Below, piece after piece: positions 26,782 through 36,221 of a DNA stretch of 64,000 nt. The stretch is from Solitalea longa (GTDB taxonomy: Bacteria; Bacteroidota; Bacteroidia; Sphingobacteriales; Sphingobacteriaceae): contig NZ_PQVF01000009.1 of NCBI RefSeq assembly GCF_002920915.1, positions 141,193 to 205,192 on the forward strand, read 5' to 3'. The notes under the pieces are model-generated. The model did not search any database. It worked only from the letters and a program-made list of their open reading frames with translations, and had not been told where the DNA came from. Position 1 is the stretch's first letter, and the number at the start of each line of letters is the position of its first letter. The position numbers and the translations under genes were made by a program.

Positions 26782-28293
26782 ATGAATTTAAGCCAACAAA
26801 ATTTAACCCATATTTCTCCTGAATCCAGCTTAAGCATCCCTGAGCAAACTACTTTCCAGTTGCCCGAAAAAGTGCTGCAATTTGGAACCGGTGTTCTTTT
26901 GCGTGGCTTGCCTGATTATTTTATTGACAAAGCCAACCGCATGGGTTTGTTCAACGGTCGTATTGTGGTGGTAAAATCAACAAGCACCGGCGATACTGCC
27001 GCTTTTGAAGCACAAGATAATTTGTATACACTATGCGTTCGAGGCATTGAAAACAATGTACTGATCGAAGAAAATATTATTAATACGGCTATCAGCCGAG
27101 TGATTGCAGCTAACAGTCAATGGAACGAGGTTTTGGCCTTTGCTGAAAGCCCTGATCTTGGCTTTGTGTTTTCAAACACCACCGAAATCGGCATTCAGTT
27201 GCAGGAAGATAATATTCATGCTAACCCTCCTTCTTCATTTCCGGGCAAGTTGTTAGCGGTTTTGCTAAGACGTTATCAGTTTTATAAAGGAGACAGATCG
27301 AAAGGATTGATCATTCTTCCTGCAGAATTAATTTCAGATAACGGCAGCAAGCTTAAGGAAATAGTGGTAACGCTGGCACAAAAACATGATTTAGGCGAGG
27401 CCTTTATCAGCTGGCTAACTGGGGCAAATACTTTTTGTAATACGCTTGTCGATAGGATCATACCTGGTAAACCCGATGCAAAAACCAATGCGGCACTTAA
27501 TGCAGAACTTGGATATAAGGACGATCTGCTTTCAATTGCCGAATCGTACAGATTATGGGCCATTGAAGGTGATGAGCGATTGGCTGCTAAACTTACGTTT
27601 GCTGCAGCCGACGAAGGTGTGATCATCACCCCGGATATAAATCTTCACAGTGAACTTAAACTCCGTTTGCTAAATGGCACACATACCCTAAGTTGCGCAG
27701 TAGCTTATTTGGCAGGGTTTGATACGGTAAAACAGGCAATGAACAATCCTGATATCGAGCATTTCATTTCAAGCTTGATGAAAGATGAGATCGGCCCGGC
27801 AATTCCGTACCCTGTATCCCCTATCCAGGTAAATGACTTTGCAAACAGGGTGCTCGATCGTTTCAGAAATCCTCATATTAAACATAACTGGTTAAGCATT
27901 TCGATGAACTATACGTTGAAACTGCGTGCCCGTGTTTTGCCATTACTGTTGCAGCATTATGATTTTTCGAACGCAGTACCTGAGGCTATGGCATTGAGTT
28001 TTGCCGCTTACCTTAAGTTTATGAATACTGATGAATGTGTGGACGGAAAATATTACGCCACCTGCAACCATAAAAAATACGCAGTTAACGACCCATGGGC
28101 GCAGTATTTCTATCAGCAATGGAAATCGGATGCATTCGTGACAACAGTTTTAAACAACGAAAGCTTATGGGGAACCGATCTAACGAAATTAAAAGGATTT
28201 GCCGATCGTGTTCAGGAGTATTATGAACAGATCAATAATAACGGAATAATGAGTGCTATTCAAACAGTAAAACCAGCCAATTTACCAGCATGA
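26782..28293 (+). CDS. uxaB: Tagaturonate reductase (altronate oxidoreductase)
   Basis: 503 residues of the mannitol dehydrogenase / polyol long-chain dehydrogenase family. It reduces D-tagaturonate to D-altronate with NADH. The N-terminal nucleotide fold begins LPEKVLQFGTGVLLRG, with FSNTTEIGI in the middle. The family core ILPAELISDNGSKLKEIV then FCNTLVDRIIPGKPD and the lysine-containing catalytic helix region KLRLLNGTHTLSCAVAYLAG are all present. UxaB rather than UxuB is favoured by the neighbours uxaA and uxaC. Its stop overlaps the uxaA start by 4 bases (ATGA), which indicates translational coupling. Confidence 0.94.
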   Translation: MNLSQQNLTHISPESSLSIPEQTTFQLPEKVLQFGTGVLLRGLPDYFIDKANRMGLFNGRIVVVKSTSTGDTAAFEAQDNLYTLCVRGIENNVLIEENIINTAISRVIAANSQWNEVLAFAESPDLGFVFSNTTEIGIQLQEDNIHANPPSSFPGKLLAVLLRRYQFYKGDRSKGLIILPAELISDNGSKLKEIVVTLAQKHDLGEAFISWLTGANTFCNTLVDRIIPGKPDAKTNAALNAELGYKDDLLSIAESYRLWAIEGDERLAAKLTFAAADEGVIITPDINLHSELKLRLLNGTHTLSCAVAYLAGFDTVKQAMNNPDIEHFISSLMKDEIGPAIPYPVSPIQVNDFANRVLDRFRNPHIKHNWLSISMNYTLKLRARVLPLLLQHYDFSNAVPEAMALSFAAYLKFMNTDECVDGKYYATCNHKKYAVNDPWAQYFYQQWKSDAFVTTVLNNESLWGTDLTKLKGFADRVQEYYEQINNNGIMSAIQTVKPANLPA

Positions 28294-29942
28294 AGCAAGC
28301 TATTTTAAAAGTTCATCCTGATGATAATGTACTCGTTGCCCTTACCGATTTAAAAAAGGGTGAGGAGATCAAACAAAACGGACACAGTATAACCTTACTT
28401 GATGATGTAAAGGTTAAACATAAGTTTGCTGCCAAGCCTATTGCCAAAGGCGAAAAGGTAATGATGTACGGTGTGTTGGTAGGTATTGCCCAAATCGATT
28501 TCGAGGCAGGTAATGTACTCAGCACTGCAAACATTAAGCATGCAGCCAATGGTTTCTCTACCGGTGAACGCAAAACCGAATGGGTTAAACCTGATGTTAA
28601 CAAATGGAAAACAACCACCTTCAACGGCTTTCATAGAAGTAATGGTGAAGTAGGAACTGCCAATTACTGGTTGGTGATTCCAATGGTTTTCTGTGAAAAC
28701 CGAAACTTAAAAGTTTTAGAAGAAGCCTTAATTGCTCCCCTTGGCTACGGACAAAAAAAGGCCTACCAAGAGCAAACCTTGCAACTGGTCGATCTTTACA
28801 AAAAAGGCCATTCGGTTAATGATCTGTTACAGGCACCATTATATACCGAGACGGTTGAGAAGAAACAAAACCGCTTATTCCCTAATGTTGATGGCATTAA
28901 ATTTTTGGTTCATGATGGGGGTTGTGGTGGCATTCGCCAGGATGCGGAAACGCTTTGCGGGTTGCTGGCCGGTTATATCACCCATCCGAATGTGGCGGGT
29001 GCTACCATTTTAAGCCTGGGTTGCCAAAACGCACAGGTTTCCATATTGCAGTCGGAAATAGCCAAACGTGATCCATCATTTGACAAGCCTGTTTACATAC
29101 TCGAACAACAAGCTGTTGGCACCGAGGCTGATCTGCTTTCATTAGCGATTAAAAATACATTTGCCGGTTTGGTTCAGGCCAACTCAACCATTCGTCGCCC
29201 TGCCCCACTGAGTAAAATCACCATTGGTTTAGAATGCGGAGGCTCTGATGGTTTCTCAGGAATTTCAGCTAATCCGGCCATTGGTTATACTTCGGATTTG
29301 CTGGTAGCACTGGGAGGCTCAGTGATTCTGGCAGAATTCCCGGAATTATGTGGTGTTGAGCAAAACCTGAGCGATCGTTGTCTTCATACGTCAGATGCGG
29401 AGCGCTTTTCAGCATTGATGCATACGTACGAACAACGTGCTACGGAAGCAGGATCAGGCTTCGACATGAATCCTTCTCCAGGCAATATTAAAGACGGCTT
29501 AATTACTGACGCAATGAAATCGGCCGGAGCCGCTAAAAAAGGGGGTACTTCTCCGGTGGTTGATGTGTTGGATTATCCAGAGAAAGTGACCAGAGCGGGA
29601 TTAAACCTACTTTGCACACCGGGAAATGATGTAGAATCAACAACCGCTGAGGTAGGTTCTGGAGCTAATATCGTTTTATTTACCACCGGCTTAGGAACAC
29701 CTACCGGTAACCCTATTGCACCGGTAGTAAAGATCGCGAGCAATACGACTCTATTTAACCGCATGAACGACATCATTGACCTGAATACAGGAACCATTAT
29801 CGCTGGGGACGAAACAATTGAACAGGCGGGATCCAGGATATTAGATTATGTGATCGAAGTAGCTAGCGGTAATATTGAAGTATGCGCCGTTAAACATCAA
29901 CAAGATGATTTTATCCCGTGGAAAAGAGGAGTTTCATTATAA
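28290..29942 (+). CDS. uxaA: Altronate dehydratase
   Basis: 550 residues. The N-terminal SAF-like domain (about 1-100, LKVHPDDNVLVALTDLKKGEEI) is followed by the UxaA catalytic domain: GFHRSNGEVGTANYWLVIP, HDGGCGGIRQDAETL, LGCQNAQ, LECGGSDGFSGISANPAIG, and EAGSGFDMNPSPGNIKDGLIT. It dehydrates D-altronate to 2-keto-3-deoxygluconate in the cytoplasm and needs a divalent metal. Members lacking the first domain act on galactarate-like substrates; this one is full length. It overlaps uxaB by 4 bases. The following gap of about 138 bases before uxaC is the largest inside the catabolic block and is structured. Confidence 0.95.
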   Translation: MKQAILKVHPDDNVLVALTDLKKGEEIKQNGHSITLLDDVKVKHKFAAKPIAKGEKVMMYGVLVGIAQIDFEAGNVLSTANIKHAANGFSTGERKTEWVKPDVNKWKTTTFNGFHRSNGEVGTANYWLVIPMVFCENRNLKVLEEALIAPLGYGQKKAYQEQTLQLVDLYKKGHSVNDLLQAPLYTETVEKKQNRLFPNVDGIKFLVHDGGCGGIRQDAETLCGLLAGYITHPNVAGATILSLGCQNAQVSILQSEIAKRDPSFDKPVYILEQQAVGTEADLLSLAIKNTFAGLVQANSTIRRPAPLSKITIGLECGGSDGFSGISANPAIGYTSDLLVALGGSVILAEFPELCGVEQNLSDRCLHTSDAERFSALMHTYEQRATEAGSGFDMNPSPGNIKDGLITDAMKSAGAAKKGGTSPVVDVLDYPEKVTRAGLNLLCTPGNDVESTTAEVGSGANIVLFTTGLGTPTGNPIAPVVKIASNTTLFNRMNDIIDLNTGTIIAGDETIEQAGSRILDYVIEVASGNIEVCAVKHQQDDFIPWKRGVSL

Positions 29943-29945
29943 AAA

Positions 29946-30038
29946 AATAGATTCTCCGTGTTTCGAGAAACAAATGAATGCAGGAGTTTTCGACAGGCCC
30001 AAGCACACATTAGTGATTCGATAAACGGGGAATCTATT
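29946..30038 (+). repeat. Inverted repeat in uxaA-uxaC spacer
   Basis: Fourteen-base arms (aatagattctccgt at 29946-29959 and acggggaatctatt at 30025-30038) pair with one G-U over 65 nt of enclosed sequence. The enclosed part contains a small self-complementary tttcgagaaa. It may be an RNA structure tuning uxaC expression or a degenerate insertion remnant. Confidence 0.5.
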
Positions 30039-30080
30039 ACAAGGCTAAAAATAGAAGAAAAGGACGACAAAAGATTTTAT

Positions 30081-31481
30081 ATGAAGAGTTTTTTAGATGA
30101 AAATTTCTTACTGCAAACTAAAACGGCACAACAACTTTATCATGAGTTTGCCAAAGAAATGCCCATTATAGATTACCATTGCCACTTACCGCCCGATCAG
30201 ATTGCAAATGATACTCAATTTGAAAACCTGACTCAGGTTTGGCTTTACGGCGAACATTATAAATGGCGCGCCATGCGTACCAATGGTGTTCACGAAGATT
30301 ATTGTACCGGATCAAAATCAGATATTGAAAAATTTGAACAATGGGCGGCAACGGTTCCGTATACGCTGCGCAATCCCTTGTACCACTGGACTCATTTAGA
30401 GCTTCAGCGTTATTTTGGCATTTCAGAAGTGCTTTCTTCTAAAAATGCCCGTTCAATTTATGAACAGTGTACAGCCAAGCTTCAAACTCCAGAATATTCG
30501 GTTCGCAATTTATTGCGCAAAATGAAGGTAGAAACAGTGTGCACCACCGACGACCCTGTTGATTCTTTGGAGGATCATCAGCAACTTAAAAAAGACGGAT
30601 TTGAAATCAAGGTATTACCCGCATTTCGCCCCGACAAGGCCATGAATTCGGATGATATCCAGTCCTTAAACACTTATATCGATCGCCTCGAAACCGTTAG
30701 TAATAGCAGTATCCAATCGTTTGAAGCCTACTTATGGGCATTAAAAAGTCGCCATGATTATTTTGCGGCAAATGGTTGTTCCGTTTCAGACCATGGCCTT
30801 GAAGAAATCTATGCGGAAGAATACACAGACGAGGAGGTTAAACTAATCTTCAATAAGATCAGATCAAATCAATCGATATCAACGCTGGAAAGCCGCAAGT
30901 TTAAATCGGCCATGCTGTTTTATTTTGCCATTTGGGATCATGAAAAAGGCTGGGTGCAACAGTTCCACCTGGGAGCCTTACGCAATAACAATTTGCGTAT
31001 GCTGAAAAAACTGGGCCCTGATACCGGCTGGGATTCGATCGGCGATTTTAGCCAGGGCAAAGCCTTAGCCCATTTCCTCGGAAAACTCGATCAGGAAGAC
31101 CGTTTGGCAAAAACCATTATCTACAATCTTAACCCTGCCGACAATGAATTAATGGCCACAATGATCGGAAACTTTAACGATGGTTCGGTGGCCGGAAAGG
31201 TTCAGTTCGGGTCGGCCTGGTGGTTCCTTGATCAAAAAGACGGTATGATCAAACAGCTGAATGCCTTATCCAATATGGGCTTATTGAGCAAGTTCGTAGG
31301 AATGCTTACCGATTCAAGAAGTTTTCTTTCGTATCCAAGGCATGAGTACTTCCGCCGTATTGTTTGTAATCTTTTTGGCGATGATGTAGAAAACGGGGAA
31401 TTACCAAATGATACTGCCTGGCTTGGAAAAGTAGTGCAAGACATCTGTTATCATAATGCTAAAAACTATTTCAACTTTTAA
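30081..31481 (+). CDS. uxaC: Glucuronate/galacturonate isomerase
   Basis: 466 residues from the ATG at 30081, which aligns with the start of E. coli UxaC as I recall it (DENFLLQTKTAQQLYHEFAK). The frame stays open back to 29958, but that part has no family character. UxaC isomerises D-galacturonate to D-tagaturonate, or glucuronate to fructuronate, in the cytoplasm. Amidohydrolase-type metal residues H33 and H35 (IIDYHCHLPP), the signature HYKWRAMRTNGV, and a conserved TDSRSFLSYPRHEYFRR near the C-terminus are visible. It ends 3 bases before kdgK. Confidence 0.95.
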   Translation: MKSFLDENFLLQTKTAQQLYHEFAKEMPIIDYHCHLPPDQIANDTQFENLTQVWLYGEHYKWRAMRTNGVHEDYCTGSKSDIEKFEQWAATVPYTLRNPLYHWTHLELQRYFGISEVLSSKNARSIYEQCTAKLQTPEYSVRNLLRKMKVETVCTTDDPVDSLEDHQQLKKDGFEIKVLPAFRPDKAMNSDDIQSLNTYIDRLETVSNSSIQSFEAYLWALKSRHDYFAANGCSVSDHGLEEIYAEEYTDEEVKLIFNKIRSNQSISTLESRKFKSAMLFYFAIWDHEKGWVQQFHLGALRNNNLRMLKKLGPDTGWDSIGDFSQGKALAHFLGKLDQEDRLAKTIIYNLNPADNELMATMIGNFNDGSVAGKVQFGSAWWFLDQKDGMIKQLNALSNMGLLSKFVGMLTDSRSFLSYPRHEYFRRIVCNLFGDDVENGELPNDTAWLGKVVQDICYHNAKNYFNF

Positions 31482-31484
31482 ATT

Positions 31485-32507
31485 ATGACCGGAAAAGTAC
31501 TTTCGTTTGGAGAGCTTTTATTGCGTATTTGCCCGGATATGAAGGGCTCATGGTTGGAGCAGAATCAACTGCCTTTTTATGTTGGCGGTGCCGAAGCAAA
31601 CGTGGCCACTGCTCTTGCCCTTTGGGGAGTTCCATCTGCTTACTTCACAGCACTGCCAGATAATTTAATGGCCCATCAGCTGGTATCTTATCTTAAAAGC
31701 AAGCAAATAAACACCGATAGAATTACCTTTCAGGGTGATCGTATAGGCTTATACTATTTACCTAAAGGCAGCGATTTAAAAAATGCCGGGGTTATTTATG
31801 ACCGGAGCAACTCTTCGTTTTCAAACTTAAAACCGGGAACCATTAATTGGGACGAAGTTTTTGAAGGCGTTTCGTGGTTGCACTTCAGCGCCATTTGCCC
31901 AGCATTAAATCAGCAAGTGGCCAATGTATGTTTGGAAGCTGTAAAAGCGGCTAAAGCCAAAAATATTACCATTTCACTCGATTTAAACTACCGCGCCAAA
32001 CTTTGGCAATACGGTAAAAAGCCAACCGAAATTGTACCCGAACTGGCGCAATACTGCACCTTGATCATGGGTAACCTTTGGGCTGCGAATACCATGCTAG
32101 GCATCACCTTACAAGAAAATATCTTTGCCAACGACAACAAAGAAGCCTATTTGGAACACGCCGAATTAACCTCAAAGGCGATAATGAATGTATTTCCTAA
32201 CTGTAAAGCGGTAGCCAACACCTTTAGGTTTGATAAATACAAAGGCATTAAATACTACACCACACTTTATACAAATAACCGACTGCTGGTTTCTCAAGAG
32301 CATAGCACCGATTTAATTATTGATAAGGTGGGAAGTGGTGATTGCTTTATGGCTGGTTTAATTTATGGGTTCTATAATGAGCTGCCGCCTGCCGAAACCC
32401 TCGAATTTGCCACAGCCGCAGCCTATAAAAAACTATTTATTCTATCTGATGCCACTTCATCAACCGTAGAAGAGGTGAATCAACTAATTGTACAGTATGC
32501 AAAATAA
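31485..32507 (+). CDS. kdgK: 2-dehydro-3-deoxygluconokinase
   Basis: 340-residue PfkB-family sugar kinase that phosphorylates KDG to KDPG. The N-terminal signature FGELLLRICPD and YVGGAEANVATALALWG and the C-terminal anion-hole motif IDKVGSGDCFMAGLIYGF, with catalytic base D286, are present. GSGDCF replaces the more usual GAGDAF. It starts 3 bases after uxaC and overlaps eda by 11 bases. The product feeds Eda directly. Fructokinase-like specificity cannot be excluded from the fold alone, but the location makes KdgK very likely. Confidence 0.93.
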   Translation: MTGKVLSFGELLLRICPDMKGSWLEQNQLPFYVGGAEANVATALALWGVPSAYFTALPDNLMAHQLVSYLKSKQINTDRITFQGDRIGLYYLPKGSDLKNAGVIYDRSNSSFSNLKPGTINWDEVFEGVSWLHFSAICPALNQQVANVCLEAVKAAKAKNITISLDLNYRAKLWQYGKKPTEIVPELAQYCTLIMGNLWAANTMLGITLQENIFANDNKEAYLEHAELTSKAIMNVFPNCKAVANTFRFDKYKGIKYYTTLYTNNRLLVSQEHSTDLIIDKVGSGDCFMAGLIYGFYNELPPAETLEFATAAAYKKLFILSDATSSTVEEVNQLIVQYAK

Positions 32508-33156
32508 AGAAACTGCACTTAAGGCAATTGTCGACCAGGGCTTACTACCCTTGTTCTTCTATAATCAGCCCGAAGTTTGCCTTAATATCATTCAAACGCT
32601 TTACCAGTCGGGCATACGAACATTAGAATATACCAACCGGGGGCCTGAAGCATTAGAAAACTTCGGATACTTAAAATCAGAGCTGAAAAAAACTTGTCCT
32701 GATTTGCATCTAGGGATCGGCACCATAAAAACGACTAAAGAGGCTGAAGCGTTTATCAATGCGGGAGCTGATTACATTGTATGTCCTATAGTGGATGTTC
32801 ACGTTGGTCATCTAACCCATGAAGCGGGCTTGTTATGGATCCCGGGGTGCTTCACTCCTACTGAAATTCACCAGGCTCAACTAGCCAATGCAGTTCTGAT
32901 CAAGCTGTTTCCTGCAAATATTCTGGGGCCAGCTTTCCTTTCATCCATTAAAGAATTATTTCCTGGTCAACTTTTTATGCCAACCGGGGGCGTAGAAATT
33001 GACGAGCAAAACATCAAAACCTGGTTTAAAGCCGGAGTTTGTGCCGTTGGCATGGGAAGCAAACTAATCAGCAAAACCCTGCTCGACGAGCGCAATTACA
33101 CGCAGCTATCCACCGAAACTCAAAAAGCATTAGCCTTAATTAAAATATGTAGGTAA
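32497..33156 (+). CDS. eda: KDPG/KHG aldolase
   Basis: 219 residues from the ATG at 32497; an upstream TTG at 32488 is in frame but unlikely. This class I aldolase splits KDPG into pyruvate and glyceraldehyde-3-phosphate. The general acid/base E44 (RTLEYTNRG), GIGTIKT, and the Schiff-base lysine K136 in LIKLFPAN are visible, with LFMPTGGV binding phosphate and GMGSKL near the end. It overlaps kdgK by 11 bases, so the two are coupled. It completes the galacturonate pathway in this operon. Confidence 0.95.
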   Translation: MQNKETALKAIVDQGLLPLFFYNQPEVCLNIIQTLYQSGIRTLEYTNRGPEALENFGYLKSELKKTCPDLHLGIGTIKTTKEAEAFINAGADYIVCPIVDVHVGHLTHEAGLLWIPGCFTPTEIHQAQLANAVLIKLFPANILGPAFLSSIKELFPGQLFMPTGGVEIDEQNIKTWFKAGVCAVGMGSKLISKTLLDERNYTQLSTETQKALALIKICR

Positions 33157-33187
33157 GATATTCATACAACCACGCAACCAATTTATT

Positions 33188-34540
33188 ATGAATGAACTTA
33201 AAGAGCTTGAGGTATCAACCACTACCGTTACAAGCATAAATGAAAAAATAGGTAGTTATCGCTGGACGATCTGTTCGCTGATTTTCTTTGCTACTACCAT
33301 CAATTACCTCGATAGGGCGGTAATGAGTTATGTAAAGCCCTATCTGGCAACTGCCTTTGGATGGAATCCTATTGAAGAGGTGACAAACTACTCAAACATT
33401 GAAGTTGCTTTTAAACTAGCCTATGCTATTGGGATGCTGTTTGCCGGTCGGATTATCGACAAGCTGGGCACTCGTATTGGTTATGCGCTGGCAACCTGTT
33501 TATGGAGTATTTCGGCAGTTTTACATGGTTTTGCTACAGGCACAATGGGATTTGGTATTGCCCGGCTATTTTTAGGTGTTACCGAAGCGGGTAATTTTCC
33601 GGCAGCCATAAAAGCTACTGCAGAATGGTTCCCTAAAAAAGAACGAGCGCTGGCAACAGGTATTTTTAACTCGGGTTCTAATATCGGGGCCATTATAGCG
33701 CCACTATCGGTTCCCTGGATCGCGCATACCTACGGTTGGCAATGGGCCTTTATCATTACCGGTGCATTAGGCTTTGTTTGGCTTATTTTATGGTTTATTT
33801 ATTACGAAATACCTGCTAAGCAACAAAGACTGTCGGACGCAGAATACGATTACATCCATAGTGATAAACAAACTGAATCAGTTGAAAAAACGGAAAGTGT
33901 GTCATGGATCAAGCTTTTAGGATTTAAGCAAACTTGGGCCTTTGCGCTGGGTAAGCTTATAACCGACCCCATTTGGTGGTTCTACCTGTTTTGGCTGCCT
34001 GATTTTTTAAGCAAGCAATATCACCTGAGCGGCGATGAACTTATTTTACCTAGTGCAGTAGTGTACATTATTAGCAGTTTTGGAAGCATAGGTGGCGGAT
34101 GGTTGCCCATGAGGCTCATTAATAATGGCTGGATGGTTTTTAAAGCCCGTAAAACGAGTATGCTTATTTATGCGATCTTGGTTATACCAATTGTATTTGC
34201 ACAGTTGCTTGGCGACATTAATATGTGGTTAGCGGTGATGGTCATTGGACTGGCAACTGCTGCTCACCAAGCCTGGAGTGCAAATATCTTCTCTACTGTG
34301 TCCGATATGTTCCCTAAAAATGCCACCGGATCAGTTACAGGCATTGGTGGTATGTTTGGTGGATTAGGAGGTATTTTATTAACCTTGCTTGTTCAGAAAC
34401 GATTATTCGTCTACTACGAAAGCATCAACCAAATTCAAACGGGCTATTATATTATGTTCATTATTTGTGGAGCCGCCTACTTAACTGGATGGCTAATTAT
34501 GCATTTGCTTGTTCCAAAAATGAAACCCGTAACCCTTTAG
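33188..34540 (+). CDS. exuT: MFS hexuronate transporter (ExuT-like)
   Basis: 450 residues with about twelve membrane helices, of the anion:cation symporter (ACS) subgroup of the major facilitator superfamily. Recognisable elements are WTICSLIFFATTINYLDRAVMSYV in helix 1, the loop 2-3 motif GRIIDKLGTRIGY, RLFLGVTEAGNFPAAIKATAEWFPKKERALATGIFNSGSNIGA, and HQAWSANIFSTVSDMFPK in the second half. These match ExuT-type galacturonate/glucuronate permeases of the inner membrane. It is last in the catabolic block and would import uronates produced in the periplasm by GH28 and GH105. Confidence 0.92.
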   Translation: MNELKELEVSTTTVTSINEKIGSYRWTICSLIFFATTINYLDRAVMSYVKPYLATAFGWNPIEEVTNYSNIEVAFKLAYAIGMLFAGRIIDKLGTRIGYALATCLWSISAVLHGFATGTMGFGIARLFLGVTEAGNFPAAIKATAEWFPKKERALATGIFNSGSNIGAIIAPLSVPWIAHTYGWQWAFIITGALGFVWLILWFIYYEIPAKQQRLSDAEYDYIHSDKQTESVEKTESVSWIKLLGFKQTWAFALGKLITDPIWWFYLFWLPDFLSKQYHLSGDELILPSAVVYIISSFGSIGGGWLPMRLINNGWMVFKARKTSMLIYAILVIPIVFAQLLGDINMWLAVMVIGLATAAHQAWSANIFSTVSDMFPKNATGSVTGIGGMFGGLGGILLTLLVQKRLFVYYESINQIQTGYYIMFIICGAAYLTGWLIMHLLVPKMKPVTL

Positions 34541-34580
34541 CAATTTTCAAGTTTGTGAGTACAATACGTTACAGCAAAAG

Positions 34581-34617
34581 GCGTAAAGGACAGTTTGTTA
34601 GTCTATAACCTTTACGC
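34581..34617 (+). terminator. Hairpin after exuT
   Basis: A perfect 9-bp stem gcgtaaagg / cctttacgc with a 19-nt loop lies 40 bases past the exuT stop. No T-run follows, so termination here is uncertain. Confidence 0.4.
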
Positions 34618-34724
34618 TGCTGTAGCGGCAATTCATCAGGTTTTCCTATAACTCCATTAAATGGGTTTTATATAGACTAGAATCAAAATATACCTTTTAG
34701 CCTTAACCTGTTTTTAAATAAAAA

Positions 34725-34751
34725 AGGCGGATGAATATTCTTCATCCGCCT
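34725..34751. terminator. Bidirectional terminator between exuT and accC
   Basis: A perfect 11-bp stem aggcggatgaa / ttcatccgcct with a 5-nt loop, flanked by A and T runs. It serves accC on the minus strand and can catch transcripts from the pectin operon. Confidence 0.9.
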
Positions 34752-34773
34752 ATATTTTTTTGAAATAGCTTAA

Positions 34774-36111
34774 CTATTCCATTTCGAAAGTTTCCATGAA
34801 CTTAGTGGTAAAGTTACCGGCTCTGAAGTTAGGATCCTGCATTAATTTTAAATGGAATGGAATCGTAGTTTTGATACCTTCGATAACAAACTCACTTAAA
34901 GCACGCTCCATAGTAGAGATAGCCTCTTCGCGGGTTTGAGCTACGGTGATCAACTTAGCGATCATCGAATCGTAGTTTGGCGGGATCACATATCCTGAGT
35001 AAACGTGTGTATCCACGCGCACTCCATGACCTCCAGGTGAGTGGAAGTTAGTGATCTTACCTGGTGAAGGACGGAAATTATTTAATGGATCTTCAGCATT
35101 GATACGACACTCGATCGCATGCATGCTTGGAAGATATGAACGTCCAGAAATTGGAATTCCGGCAGCTACTTTAATTTGCTCTTTGATCAAATCATAGTTG
35201 ATTACCTCTTCGGTTACCGGGTGCTCTACCTGGATACGAGTGTTCATTTCCATAAAGTAGAAGTTGCGGTGTTTATCAACCAGGAACTCGATGGTACCTG
35301 CTCCTTCGTAACTTACGGCTGCAGCACCAGCAATTGCCGCCTCACCCATTTTCTGGCGAAGCTCGTCTGTCATAAACGGAGACGGTGATTCCTCCACCAA
35401 TTTTTGGTGACGACGCTGAATTGAACAGTCACGCTCCGAAAGGTGACATACTTTACCGTATGAATCGCCCACTACCTGAATTTCGATGTGACGAGGGTCT
35501 TCAACGAATTTTTCCAGGTAAATACCGTCGTTGCCAAAAGCAGCTCCGGCTTCCTGACGAGCTGAATCCCAGGCATTTTCGAAGTCTTCATCTTTCCAAA
35601 CAATACGCATCCCGCGACCACCACCACCGGCAGTAGCTTTAAGAATGATTGGATAACCAATTTGGTTGGCAACAGTAATACCTTCTTTAACATCGCTTAA
35701 TAAACCATCAGAACCCGGAATAGTTGGTACGCCGGCATTCTTCATAGTATCTTTGGCAGATGCCTTATCTCCCATAGCATTGATCATCTCAGGGCTGGCA
35801 CCAATAAACTTGATACCATTCTCGCGGCAAATTGCAGAAAACTTAGCGTTCTCTGACAAGAAACCATAGCCCGGGTGAATAGCATCTGCATTGGTAATTT
35901 CCGCAGCTGCAATGATATTAGGAATATTTAAATAGGAATCTTTGCTTGGTGCAGGACCAATACAAACTGCTTCGTCAGCAAAGCGAACATGTAAGCTGTC
36001 GCGATCAGCAGTTGAATAGACTGCAACTGTTTTTATGCCCATCTCTTTACACGTACGTATAATACGTAACGCGATTTCTCCACGATTGGCAATTAGTATT
36101 TTTTTAAACAT
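34774..36111 (-). CDS. accC: Acetyl-CoA carboxylase biotin carboxylase subunit
   Basis: 445 residues, the usual length of stand-alone AccC. It carboxylates the biotin of AccB using ATP and bicarbonate. The N-terminal [36 protein letters not shown], the ATP-grasp loop GGGGRG at 162-167, [25 protein letters not shown] and [15 protein letters not shown] are all present. It is last in the yceD-rpmF-plsX-fabH-accB-accC series on the minus strand and sits 110 bases after accB. The carboxyltransferase subunits are not in the window. Confidence 0.97.
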   Translation of the reverse strand: MFKKILIANRGEIALRIIRTCKEMGIKTVAVYSTADRDSLHVRFADEAVCIGPAPSKDSYLNIPNIIAAAEITNADAIHPGYGFLSENAKFSAICRENGIKFIGASPEMINAMGDKASAKDTMKNAGVPTIPGSDGLLSDVKEGITVANQIGYPIILKATAGGGGRGMRIVWKDEDFENAWDSARQEAGAAFGNDGIYLEKFVEDPRHIEIQVVGDSYGKVCHLSERDCSIQRRHQKLVEESPSPFMTDELRQKMGEAAIAGAAAVSYEGAGTIEFLVDKHRNFYFMEMNTRIQVEHPVTEEVINYDLIKEQIKVAAGIPISGRSYLPSMHAIECRINAEDPLNNFRPSPGKITNFHSPGGHGVRVDTHVYSGYVIPPNYDSMIAKLITVAQTREEAISTMERALSEFVIEGIKTTIPFHLKLMQDPNFRAGNFTTKFMETFEME

Positions 36112-36143
36112 GAATAAGCAATTTGAAAATTTGCGAATTTGAA

Positions 36144-36217
36144 AATTTGAAAATATGGTTGATCTAATTGAAAAGAAAACTCGTTTTCACATCAACTGAT
36201 CTTCATATTTTCAAATT
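36144..36217. repeat. Nested inverted repeats in accB-accC spacer
   Basis: Outer arms of 14 perfect bp (aatttgaaaatatg at 36144-36157, catattttcaaatt at 36204-36217) enclose gttgat/atcaac and gaaaac/gttttc pairs, a three-part stem. Just before it the word aatttgaaaattt is repeated. It could be a processing or attenuation element or a dispersed repeat. Confidence 0.6.
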
Positions 36218-36221
36218 AGGA

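Noticed and set aside
29958..30080. N-terminal extension of uxaC
   Set aside because: The frame is open but unlike the family; the ATG at 30081 matches the E. coli-type start.
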